Below are positions 7,509 to 14,975 of a DNA stretch of 38,296 nt, in pieces; within the stretch, counting starts at the first letter, position 1, and each line of letters starts with the position of its first letter. Position numbers and translations under genes: made by a program. The notes below the pieces were generated by a model that worked only from the letters and a program-made list of their open reading frames with translations, ran no database searches and was not told where the DNA came from. The stretch covers positions 1 through 38,296 of the forward strand of contig JADLGW010000026.1 in the NCBI GenBank assembly GCA_020849105.1. Direction: 5' to 3'. This DNA comes from Phycisphaerales bacterium. GTDB taxonomy: Bacteria; Planctomycetota; Phycisphaerae; Phycisphaerales; UBA1924.

Positions 7509-8939
7509 ATGAGCCAATCGCCGCATGATCCCAGGTCCCTCGGCACCCCGACAACGGGCATGAGTTCGCGCAGCGGCAGCCGCTCTCCCGGCGGAGACGA
7601 CACGATTCCGATGCCGCCGCCCGATGGCCCGGTGCCGGCGGCCGGCAAACCCGTGTCCACTGAAGTTGCGGAGGAGCAGGTCCAGGAACTGGCCAAGGGC
7701 GGGACCAACGTGGACACGCTCGTCGGGCGACTGGTGGTGGACCAGGGCCTGGCGACCACCGAGGAGGTCCAGCATTGCCTGGAAACCGCCCGGCAACTGC
7801 GGGAGGACGCGAGCCAGGCCTCACTGGTGCAGTTGCTGGTGGACAACGAGTATGTGACCCGCCGCCAGATTGCGCGGCTGAAGCAGATCATCGAGGCCGA
7901 ACGCAGCGGGCAGAAGATCCCCGGCTACAAGGTGCTCGGGAAACTCGGGGCCGGGGCGATGGCGACCGTGTTCAAGGCCCGGCAACTGAGCCTGGATCGG
8001 ACGGTGGCGATCAAGATCCTGCCCCGCAAGTATACGAGCAACGCCCAGTTCATCGAGCGGTTCTACGCCGAGGGCCGGGCGGCGGCGCAACTGAACCACC
8101 CCAACATCGTGCAGGCGTACGACGTGGGGAAGGCCGGCGACTACCACTACTTCGTGATGGAGTACGTCGAGGGGCGCACCGTCTATGACGACATCCTGAA
8201 GCACAAGCGGTTCAGCGAGCCCGAGGCGATCGAGATCATCACCCAGATGGCCGAGGCCCTGCTGCACGCCCACGGCAAGGGGCTGATCCACCGCGACGTG
8301 AAGCCCAAGAACATCATGATCAACCGCGAGGGGGTCGCCAAACTCGCGGACATGGGCCTGGCGCGGGCGATGACGGACAAGGAGGCGGCGGAGGCCGAGG
8401 CGGGCAAGGCCTTCGGCACGCCGTACTACATCAGCCCGGAGCAGATCCGGGGCGAGGTGAACATCGGCCCGCCCGCGGACATCTACTCGCTCGGGGCGAC
8501 GCTCTACCACATGGTCACGGGCAATGTGCCCTTCGACGGGAAGAACCCGTCGGCCGTGATGCACAAGCACCTGAAGGCGGACCTGGCCCCGCCCGACCAC
8601 GTCAACCCGAAGCTGTCCGGGGGAGTCAGCGAGGTCATCGAGATGATGATGGCCAAGGACCCACGGAAGCGCTACCAGACCTGCAAGGACCTGCTGATCG
8701 ACCTGCGGGCGGTCTCGAAGAAGGAGCCGCCCCCGCTGGCCCACAAGGACATCGTGCCGGCGGCCGACCTGGCGTCGATCGCGGCGGCGGAGGCCGCGGC
8801 CATGCCCGTCGAACTGCCCGTGGATTCCAGCGGCGCGGCCGCGCGGCCGGTGGTGCGGGACGCCCTCATCATCGCGCTGGCGGTTGTGGCCATGCTCAGC
8901 ATCGCCCTGAACATCTTCTTCATCGTGCGGAACCAGTGA
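7509..8939 (+). CDS. Tail-anchored serine/threonine protein kinase
   Basis: This is a 476-residue Hanks-type kinase. Residues about 1-45 are disordered (Ser/Pro/Gly). Residues about 48-130 hold two similar helical units, each with a short hydrophobic strand and a helix (TLVGRLVVDQGLATTEEV and SLVQLLVDNEYVTRRQI). They recall the MshEN/GspE N-terminal domain, which in some proteins binds cyclic di-GMP. The kinase domain spans about 135-400: glycine loop GAGAMATVF, VAIK with Lys169, HRDVKPKN with Asp263, and GTPYYISPEQI. The metal-binding DFG is ADMG (Asp281-Met-Gly), a tolerated variant. One membrane segment (about 448-470) lies at the extreme C terminus, leaving only three residues beyond it. 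The enzyme should therefore sit in the cytoplasm, anchored by its tail, with no outside sensor. All catalytic residues are present, so activity is likely; substrates are unknown. Confidence 0.93.
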   Translation: MSQSPHDPRSLGTPTTGMSSRSGSRSPGGDDTIPMPPPDGPVPAAGKPVSTEVAEEQVQELAKGGTNVDTLVGRLVVDQGLATTEEVQHCLETARQLREDASQASLVQLLVDNEYVTRRQIARLKQIIEAERSGQKIPGYKVLGKLGAGAMATVFKARQLSLDRTVAIKILPRKYTSNAQFIERFYAEGRAAAQLNHPNIVQAYDVGKAGDYHYFVMEYVEGRTVYDDILKHKRFSEPEAIEIITQMAEALLHAHGKGLIHRDVKPKNIMINREGVAKLADMGLARAMTDKEAAEAEAGKAFGTPYYISPEQIRGEVNIGPPADIYSLGATLYHMVTGNVPFDGKNPSAVMHKHLKADLAPPDHVNPKLSGGVSEVIEMMMAKDPRKRYQTCKDLLIDLRAVSKKEPPPLAHKDIVPAADLASIAAAEAAAMPVELPVDSSGAAARPVVRDALIIALAVVAMLSIALNIFFIVRNQ

Positions 8940-9175
8940 ACGATTTTCCTTGCCGTACCCCGGGGGACGGGTTATCGTTTGTCTCACCAGGCCCACCGGA
9001 GCGGGCCGCCCGGGAAGACCAGCCGCGTGCAGACCGCAGCACCATCACGAAGGACGCCGCCCCGGTGCGGGCGTCGTGGCCCCGTGACTTCCCGATGATC
9101 CCTGAAATCCGGAGCACCCGTCCCTCAGCCCGGCGAGAAGGATCGCCGCTGCGCCCCCGGGACATCACCCGACCC

Positions 9176-9181
9176 AAGGAG
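9176..9181 (+). promoter_or_regulatory. Shine-Dalgarno site that decides the infC start
   Basis: AAGGAG is a near-perfect Shine-Dalgarno sequence. It ends 7 nt before the ATC codon at 9189. It is 43 nt away from the first canonical in-frame start (GTG 9225), which has no ribosome binding site of its own. Confidence 0.8.
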
Positions 9182-9188
9182 TCCTCGC

Positions 9189-9896
<708 letters not shown>

Positions 9897-9902
9897 CGGC
9901 CT

Positions 9903-9926
9903 CGCACGCTCGGCTTGTGCGTTCTT
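9903..9926 (+). terminator. Weak hairpin after infC
   Basis: CGCAC (9903-9907) pairs with GTGCG (9917-9921) over a 9-nt loop and is followed by TTCTT. The stem is short and the T run is broken, so this is at most a weak terminator. Confidence 0.25.
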
Positions 9927-10009
9927 GGGTAGTTTGCCCTATCTCCGGGCGAGAAGCCGCTCCGGACCTCTCTCGGCCCCGGCATCTGGGGTCTTCTCCC
10001 ATATTTGGG

Positions 10010-10037
10010 TAGACACTATCGCCTGGTGCGGTATCCT
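10010..10037 (+). promoter_or_regulatory. Candidate promoter for the dockerin protein
   Basis: A -35 box TAGACA (10010-10015, five of six to TTGACA) is followed after 16 nt by TATCCT (10032-10037, four of six to TATAAT). It would give a leader of roughly 45 nt that includes the 10049-10066 palindrome. Confidence 0.4.
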
Positions 10038-10048
10038 GTAACCCATAA

Positions 10049-10066
10049 GTCCGGCCGCGGCCGGAC
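10049..10066. repeat. Perfect 18-nt palindrome in the leader
   Basis: GTCCGGCCGCGGCCGGAC reads identically on both strands. It lies between the candidate promoter and the Shine-Dalgarno GGGAGG (10075-10080) of the next gene. It could be a protein-binding operator or a very stable leader hairpin close to the ribosome binding site. Confidence 0.6.
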
Positions 10067-10086
10067 ACTCAAATGGGAGGATTGTG

Positions 10087-10887
10087 ATGAAGCGATCTGT
10101 GATCGGAGCGGGGCTTGTCCTCGCGGTGTCTTCCGTTTCGCTCGGCCAGTGGTCTGACGACTTCAACCGGCCCGATGGTCCCATCGGCCCGGACTGGAAC
10201 GTGACCGCCGGATCATTTGCCGTGCAGGGCAACCAGGGGCGTTCGACCGCCTCGGGGATCCAGTCGATGACGCACGCGACGGCGTCGGCGGCGTACACGG
10301 CGTTCCCCATGAGCGTCGACGTGATCTGCGAGGGTACGGGGCTGCAGTATGTCGCCCTTCAGTCCGGCCTGGGCGGCTCGAACAATCTCTTCATCAAGGT
10401 GCAGAGCCAGGACGCTTCGGGCATGTTCAACACCTTCGGCCTGTACCAGGGGAACAACGGCGGCGGATGGGGCGGGGCCGGCTCCGGCTTCTTCACGCTC
10501 AGCGCCCCGTTCGCCGCGGCGCGGATGACGGTGACGATCTCCAACGGCGGCGACCACCTGCAACTGGACTTTGACACCGACTTCAACGGCACGCCGGACC
10601 AGACGTACGCCTGCGACGACGTCAACCTGATCTCCGGGTTGTTCGGCCAGCAATGGGGCATCGGCGCGTACAACACCGGCGTGTTCGACAACTGGAACGT
10701 GGGCGCGGCGGCTCCTGCCTGCTACCCGGACTGCAACGGCGACTCCGTCCTCAACCTGTCGGACTTCGGGTGCTTCACCACGAAGTTCGCCCTGGGCGAC
10801 CCGTACGCCGACTGCAACGGGGACTCCGTCCTCAACCTGTCGGACTTCGGGTGCTTCACCACGAAGTTCGCTCTCGGTTGCCCGTGA
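10087..10887 (+). CDS. Secreted protein with duplicated GC-type dockerin tail
   Basis: The function is not known. The 266-residue protein opens with a signal peptide (MKRSVIGAGLVLAVSSVSLG, cleavage near Gln). A body of about 190 residues rich in beta strands, Gly and Asp follows (starting WSDDFNRPDGPIGPDWN), resembling lectin-like secreted domains. The tail is two almost identical 27-residue units beginning DCNGDSVLNLSDFGCF, with an 81-nt period at DNA level (10729 and 10810). Asp/Asn spacing matches dockerin calcium loops, and each unit has two Cys. This is the GC-type dockerin module typical of Phycisphaerales, thought to anchor or sort exported proteins. Start is ATG 10087, 6 nt after GGGAGG; GTG 10084 is too close. 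A strong terminator follows, so this is a single-gene transcript. Confidence 0.9.
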   Translation: MKRSVIGAGLVLAVSSVSLGQWSDDFNRPDGPIGPDWNVTAGSFAVQGNQGRSTASGIQSMTHATASAAYTAFPMSVDVICEGTGLQYVALQSGLGGSNNLFIKVQSQDASGMFNTFGLYQGNNGGGWGGAGSGFFTLSAPFAAARMTVTISNGGDHLQLDFDTDFNGTPDQTYACDDVNLISGLFGQQWGIGAYNTGVFDNWNVGAAAPACYPDCNGDSVLNLSDFGCFTTKFALGDPYADCNGDSVLNLSDFGCFTTKFALGCP

Positions 10888-10907
10888 GCGCCTGACATGA
10901 GCCTTGA

Positions 10908-10934
10908 CCCCGGCCCCGCGGCCGGGGTTTTTTT
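10908..10934 (+). terminator. Strong Rho-independent terminator
   Basis: The stem CCCCGGCC (10908-10915) pairs perfectly with GGCCGGGG (10920-10927) over a CCGC loop, followed by seven T residues (10928-10934). It ends the dockerin protein transcript 20 nt after the stop codon and separates it from kbl. Confidence 0.92.
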
Positions 10935-10954
10935 GTGCGCCCGTACAATCCGCC

Positions 10955-12250
10955 ATGACCACCGCGACCGCCCCTGCCAGGCCGTTTGACGCCCGTACCG
11001 ACGCCACGCTCGCGGGGCTCCGCTCCGGCGGACAGTACAAGCACCTCCAGACCCTTGAAGGCCCGATGGGTGCGACCGTCCGTGTCAAGGGTTACGGCGA
11101 GTGCTCGTGCTTCTGCTCCAACAACTACCTGGGGCTGGCGGACCACCCTGAGGTCGTGGAGGCGGGGACCCGGGCCCTCAGGGACTACGGGGCGGGCACG
11201 GCCAGCGTGCGGTTCATCTGCGGCACATTCACGCCGCACGAGGAACTGGAGGCGACGATCGCCGGCTACATGGGGACGGAGGCCGCCTACACGTTCGTCT
11301 CGTGCTGGAACGCCAACGAGGCGGTGTTCCCCACGCTGTGCGAGCCCGGCGACGTCATCATCAGCGACGAACTGAACCACGCGTCGATCATCGATTCGGT
11401 GCGGCTGGCGACCGTGATCAAGAAGGGCCTGCACAAGTCGCTCTACAAGAACAACCGGCTGGAGGGCGAGGACTCGCTGCGGCAGCGCCTGGAGGAAGCC
11501 CGGGTGAATCCGGCGGTGACGGGGCAGGTGTGGGTCGTTACCGACGGCGTATTCAGCATGGAGGGGTCGCTGGCGGACCTGCCCGCGATGCGCCGGCTCT
11601 GCGACGAGTTCGGGGCAATCCTGGTTGTCGATGACAGCCACGGGCACGGCGTCATGGGGCGGCTGGGCCGCGGCACGCACGAGCACTACGGGATGATCGA
11701 CGACCTGGGTAGGTCGGCTCTCCGAGCCGACAGTTCGGCGCCTCGTGTCGGCTCGGGGAGCCGACCTGCCCAATCCCGCGTGGACATCTTCACCGGCACC
11801 CTCGGCAAGGCCCTGGGCGGCGGGGCGGGCGGGTTCGTCGCGGGGCCGAAGCGAGTCATCGAACTGCTGATCCAGCGCGGGCGCCCCACGCTGTTCAGCA
11901 ACGCGCTCCCGGTGACCGTCGCACGCAGCGCACAGAAGGCCATTGAAATCCTCCTGCGCGAGCCGCAGCGCGTCGCCAAACTCCGCGACAACGTCGCGTA
12001 CGCCCGGCAGAAGATCGGCGAGGCGGGGTTCGACGTGCTGAAGTCCCCTACCGCCATCTGCCCGATCATCGTGCACGACACGGCCAAGGCGATCGCGATG
12101 AGCAAGCGGCTGCTGGAACTGGGCGTGTTCGTCATCGGCTTCGGCTACCCCGTGGTGCCGGAGGGCCACGCCCGGCTGCGCGTGCAGATCTCGGCTGCGC
12201 ACGAGAAATCGCACATCGACGGGCTGGTGGCGGCGCTGAAGCGGCTCTGA
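10955..12250 (+). CDS. kbl: 2-amino-3-ketobutyrate CoA ligase (glycine C-acetyltransferase)
   Basis: Kbl is a PLP enzyme of the alpha-oxoamine synthase family. It cleaves 2-amino-3-ketobutyrate with CoA to glycine and acetyl-CoA in threonine breakdown. Kbl is favoured over BioF because of ASVRFICGT, SDELNHASIIDSVRL, VVDDSHGHGVMG and FGYPVVPEGHARLR. The PLP lysine is Lys285 in TGTLGKALGG. The protein has 431 residues against about 398 in E. coli. Most of the surplus is one insertion at residues about 253-274, between DDLG and RVDIFTG, encoded by a 65-nt palindromic element; without it the sequence joins as DDLGRVDIFTG, exactly the family pattern. The reading frame is kept and the active site is intact, so the enzyme is probably functional. 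ATG 10955 is chosen because the longer frame runs into the terminator. No threonine dehydrogenase gene is adjacent. Confidence 0.9.
   Translation: MTTATAPARPFDARTDATLAGLRSGGQYKHLQTLEGPMGATVRVKGYGECSCFCSNNYLGLADHPEVVEAGTRALRDYGAGTASVRFICGTFTPHEELEATIAGYMGTEAAYTFVSCWNANEAVFPTLCEPGDVIISDELNHASIIDSVRLATVIKKGLHKSLYKNNRLEGEDSLRQRLEEARVNPAVTGQVWVVTDGVFSMEGSLADLPAMRRLCDEFGAILVVDDSHGHGVMGRLGRGTHEHYGMIDDLGRSALRADSSAPRVGSGSRPAQSRVDIFTGTLGKALGGGAGGFVAGPKRVIELLIQRGRPTLFSNALPVTVARSAQKAIEILLREPQRVAKLRDNVAYARQKIGEAGFDVLKSPTAICPIIVHDTAKAIAMSKRLLELGVFVIGFGYPVVPEGHARLRVQISAAHEKSHIDGLVAALKRL
11707..11771. repeat. Palindromic element inserted in frame within kbl
   Basis: Left arm 11707-11732 and right arm 11746-11771 are reverse complements at 24 of 26 positions, with a 13-nt loop. 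The arms contain GGTCGGCT and AGCCGACC. The element is translated as GRSALRADSSAPRVGSGSRP and a few more residues. The likely net insertion is 66 nt (22 codons), which preserves the frame. Confidence 0.85.
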
Positions 12251-12281
12251 CAAAGGCCCATAACCGGGTCACGCTACACAC

Positions 12282-12310
12282 TTGACCGGCCGATGTTCAT
12301 TGTGTACACC
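12282..12310 (+). promoter_or_regulatory. Candidate antitoxin promoter with overlapping palindrome
   Basis: TTGACC (12282-12287) is followed after 17 nt by TACACC (12305-12310). The 8-bp palindrome GTGTACAC (12302-12309) overlaps the -10 position, where an autorepressing Phd/YefM-type antitoxin would be expected to bind. Confidence 0.4.
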
Positions 12311-12332
12311 ATGGACACCGAAAGGCCGCGCC

Positions 12333-12581
12333 ATGACCACGATTTCCGCCAAGAAAGCCCGGGCCAACTTCTCGGAAGTGATCGACCAGGTACGCGCCCA
12401 CGGGAAGCGCGTTCTCGTGCAACGGAACGGTCGGGATGCCGCCGCGCTTGTCTCCGTGGAGGACCTCCGGCTGCTTGAACTCCTCGAGGATCGTCGCGAC
12501 ATCCGAGCCGCCAAGAAGGCGCTGGCCGAGGAGGCCCGCGTGTCGTGGGAGTCTGTCAAGGCTCGTCTCGCGCTCGACTGA
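12333..12581 (+). CDS. Phd/YefM-family antitoxin
   Basis: This 82-residue protein has the Phd/YefM N-terminal fold that binds DNA and autorepresses: MTTISAKKARANFSEVIDQV, then RVLVQRNGRDAAALVSVEDL, with the VSVEDLRLLE helix typical of the family. The C-terminal part (about residues 50-82) is helical and charged, as in toxin-binding tails. Start is ATG 12333; an upstream in-frame extension to 12282 lies in the promoter. In an intact module a RelE/ParE-type toxin would overlap or directly follow. Here only a short C-terminal toxin remnant follows (12594-12692), so the antitoxin appears to be an orphan. Confidence 0.88.
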   Translation: MTTISAKKARANFSEVIDQVRAHGKRVLVQRNGRDAAALVSVEDLRLLELLEDRRDIRAAKKALAEEARVSWESVKARLALD

Positions 12582-12593
12582 CCCGTGTGGTAG

Positions 12594-12692
12594 TTTGACT
12601 ACCGGATCATTTACAGCATCACGGACTACGGGACGATCGTCGTCACCGTGGTGCGCATCCAGCATCGCAAGGACGTGTACGACGACCTGTAA
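12594..12692 (+). pseudogene. C-terminal remnant of a RelE/YoeB-type toxin
   Basis: The last 31 codons before TAA at 12690 read DYRIIYSITDYGTIVVTVVR, then IQHRKDVYDDL. This matches the end of RelE-superfamily mRNA interferases, where a (V)GDYRIIY strand and an R-x-x-HR-x-x-(V)Y tail are standard. The frame is closed by TAG at 12591 and no start codon or N-terminal two-thirds is present in the 12 nt after the antitoxin stop. An internal deletion has removed most of the toxin gene. The conserved ending and the antitoxin directly upstream support the call. Confidence 0.72.
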
Positions 12693-12705
12693 CGCGGCAC
12701 CCGGC

Positions 12706-12790
12706 GGGTGGCATGGGCAAGCCGGGCTTTGGCGGCTTGCCCGTGAGAACACCGCACGGGCAAGTCCAAAGCGACTGGCCCATGCCACCC
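12706..12790. repeat. Large imperfect inverted repeat, about 40-bp arms
   Basis: Left arm 12706-12745 begins GGGTGGCATGGGCAAG and ends CTTGCCCGTG. Right arm 12755-12790 begins CACGGGCAAG and ends CCCATGCCACCC. The arms are complementary apart from a few mismatches and a small gap. The element lies between the toxin remnant and the glycosyltransferase and has no T run. It has the look of a dispersed palindromic repeat unit. Confidence 0.75.
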
Positions 12791-12820
12791 TACACTTGCC
12801 CCGCCGGAGGGAGGTTGGCC

Positions 12821-13582
12821 TTGCGGATCCTGGTCGCAATCCCCGTCTACAACGAGCAGAAGTACGTCGAGAGCGTGCTGGAGAAGGTGCTGGCGATCGT
12901 GCCGCGGGGCACGCGGGTGCTGGTCGTCGACGACGGCTCGACGGATACGACGCCGCTGCTGCTGGCTCGCTACCCGGTGGAGGTCGTGCGCCACGCGGAG
13001 AACCGCGGGTACGGGCGGTCGATGCAAGACGCCTTCCGATGGGGGATGTGCGAGAAGGCCGACTGGGTCATCACCATGGACTGCGACGAGCAGCACGAGC
13101 CGGCCGCGATCCCGCGGTTCATCGAGGCGATGGAGCGCGACGACGCCGACGTGATCAGCGGCTCGCGGTACATGGCCGACGCCAACGGTGACGCGCCGCC
13201 GCCCGACCGCCGCGCCATCAATGCGCAGATCACCGCGGAACTCAACGAGCGGCTGGGGCTCGCGCTCACGGACTCCTTCTGCGGGTTCAAGGCCTACCGC
13301 GTCGCGGGGCTGCGTCGCCTGTCGCTGGACGTGGACGGGTACGCCTTCCCCATGCAGTTCTGGGTCCAGGCGGTCGCCCAGGGCCTTCGCATCACCGAAC
13401 TTCCCGTCAAACTCATCTACAAGGACCTGAAGCGGTCATTCGGCGGGCACCTGGACGACCCCGGTGTCCGCCTGGCGCACTACCGGTGCATCCTGCACCG
13501 CGAACTGCGGCGCTGCGCCGGGCTGCTGCCCCTGCGGGCCCTGTCGCAGGTTGACACGGCGCCCTGTGCGGCCTGCGATTGA
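12821..13582 (+). CDS. Family 2 glycosyltransferase
   Basis: This 253-residue GT-A enzyme resembles dolichol-phosphate mannosyltransferase-type GT2 proteins that transfer a sugar from a nucleotide donor. Features are the N-terminal strand RILVAIPVYNEQKYVESVL, the DDGSTDTT nucleotide site, the helix HAENRGYGRSMQDAF, the metal-binding DxD-like MDCDEQHEP, SGSRYM, and the acceptor-side region GLALTDSFCGFKAYR. There is no membrane segment, so it acts in the cytoplasm or at the membrane face. Start is taken as TTG 12821, six bases after a GGAGGGAGG Shine-Dalgarno; the longer frame from 12713 runs through the inverted repeat. Its stop overlaps or abuts the next gene, suggesting co-transcription. The acceptor is unknown. 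Confidence 0.88.
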   Translation: MRILVAIPVYNEQKYVESVLEKVLAIVPRGTRVLVVDDGSTDTTPLLLARYPVEVVRHAENRGYGRSMQDAFRWGMCEKADWVITMDCDEQHEPAAIPRFIEAMERDDADVISGSRYMADANGDAPPPDRRAINAQITAELNERLGLALTDSFCGFKAYRVAGLRRLSLDVDGYAFPMQFWVQAVAQGLRITELPVKLIYKDLKRSFGGHLDDPGVRLAHYRCILHRELRRCAGLLPLRALSQVDTAPCAACD

Positions 13583-13584
13583 GC

Positions 13585-14931
13585 GTGACGAAGCGGGTGC
13601 CACCAGTCGAAGGCTTTGCGACGACTGGTGCCGCGAGACAGTTGCGCACCCAACTCGGCCTGCCGATGGACCGCCCTCTCATCATGACCGGGCATCAGGC
13701 GGCGTTCTGGCACCCCGGCATCCTCGCCAAGTACCTGGCCGCTGACGCGATCGCGCGGGCCCGGGGCGGCTCGCCCGCGTGGCTGGTCGTGGACCAGGAC
13801 GACCCTCCGGCCGATACTGTCGTTGCGTACCCCGTGGTCGAACCCGGCGGCGTGCTCCGCCGCGCCACATGGGACGCCGCGGCCGGCGCGCCGCCGCCGA
13901 AGTCGGGCGTGGACTTCGTGGACGCGGGGCTTTCCCGCATCGCCGCCGCGTGGGCCGCGCACCCCGATGAGGCGCCCCCCGCGCGCCGGGTGGCCGCGGC
14001 GATGGCGGACCTGATGTCGCCGCTGATCCCGCCGGCACCGACCGTGTTCGCCACGGACCTCCGGCGCACCAACCTCTTCGCGTCGTTCGTGGACGCCATG
14101 GCGGCCGACCCGGAGGCGTGCGTGGCCGCGTACAACGCCGCCGCCGCCGCCCACCCGTCCGCCGGCATCCGCCCGCTCGTCGCGGACCCGGTGCAGGATC
14201 GCTTCGAACTCCCGCTTTGGTCCATGGGAGGCGCGAGCGTGGGGGAGCGTGACGCGCCCGCGACACACGCCCACGGTCGTGCCCTCCATCGCCGCCGCCT
14301 GTACGCCGAGGACCTGGCGCACTCGCCGCGGGATCAACTGGCCCCCCGTGCCCTGCTGATGACCGCGATGATGCGCCTGGCCGCGTGCGACCTGTTCGTC
14401 CACGGCACGGGCGGCGGCGGCGATGACTCACACGAGGGCTACGACCGGGTGACCGAAGACTGGCTTGCGGCGTGGCAGCCCGCGGGCCTCGAAGGCCCCC
14501 TCGCCCCCGTGCGCACGATCACCGCGACGCGCCTGCTGCCGCTGCCCGGCGCCGATGCACCGTCGCCGAGCGACGTGGCGCGTGCGGATTGGCGTGCGCA
14601 CCGCGCCCGCCATGACCCGTCGCTCCTGGGCGACACGGCCGCCGCCGCGGAGAGATCGTTGCTCGTGGCGCGTATCGCAGCCGCCCCGCGCCGCTCCGCG
14701 GCCCGCCGCGAGGAATTTCTGCGTCTGCACGATACCCTGCGGCGCTCGCGCCTCGTGCACGCCGATGCCCTGGCTCGCCTCGGCGACGAGGCTGCGCTTG
14801 CCCGCGCGCTCGCGGGCAACGCGGCGATCCTCGCCGACCGGGCCTGGGCGTTCCCGCTCTACCCCGCGGCGATCCTGGAGGGCCTGCGCGACGAGATGAG
14901 AAACGCGACCGCAAGCGGGCGCGGCGGGTAG
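13585..14931 (+). CDS. Uncharacterised protein, weakly BshC-like
   Basis: The product is not firmly recognised. The 448-residue soluble protein is rich in Ala and Arg. Its opening, PLIMTGHQAAFWHPGILAKYLAADAIA followed by AWLVVDQDD, resembles in order and spacing the N-terminal block of BshC, the putative cysteine-adding enzyme of bacillithiol synthesis (TGQQ..., then a D-H-D-type motif). A second conserved-looking site is DLFVHGTGGGGDDSHEGYDR in the middle. The tail is helical. Identity as true BshC is unproven, since bshA and bshB are not adjacent, although a glycosyltransferase is directly upstream. Start is ambiguous: TTG 13579 overlaps the previous stop as TTGA, and GTG 13585 is three bases after it; neither has a good ribosome binding site. 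Confidence 0.6.
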   Translation: MTKRVPPVEGFATTGAARQLRTQLGLPMDRPLIMTGHQAAFWHPGILAKYLAADAIARARGGSPAWLVVDQDDPPADTVVAYPVVEPGGVLRRATWDAAAGAPPPKSGVDFVDAGLSRIAAAWAAHPDEAPPARRVAAAMADLMSPLIPPAPTVFATDLRRTNLFASFVDAMAADPEACVAAYNAAAAAHPSAGIRPLVADPVQDRFELPLWSMGGASVGERDAPATHAHGRALHRRRLYAEDLAHSPRDQLAPRALLMTAMMRLAACDLFVHGTGGGGDDSHEGYDRVTEDWLAAWQPAGLEGPLAPVRTITATRLLPLPGADAPSPSDVARADWRAHRARHDPSLLGDTAAAAERSLLVARIAAAPRRSAARREEFLRLHDTLRRSRLVHADALARLGDEAALARALAGNAAILADRAWAFPLYPAAILEGLRDEMRNATASGRGG

Positions 14932-14975
14932 CCACGGCAACGCCCCCTCTCGGTCGCGCGCTTCTACCCTCCTTC

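Noticed and set aside
8940..9188. Possible riboswitch or RNA leader before infC
   Set aside because: Only a weak hairpin near 8953-8971 was seen; no conserved element could be recognised.
12713..12820. N-terminal extension of the GT2 gene
   Set aside because: It translates the long inverted repeat; the TTG at 12821 has a strong Shine-Dalgarno and begins the GT2 fold.
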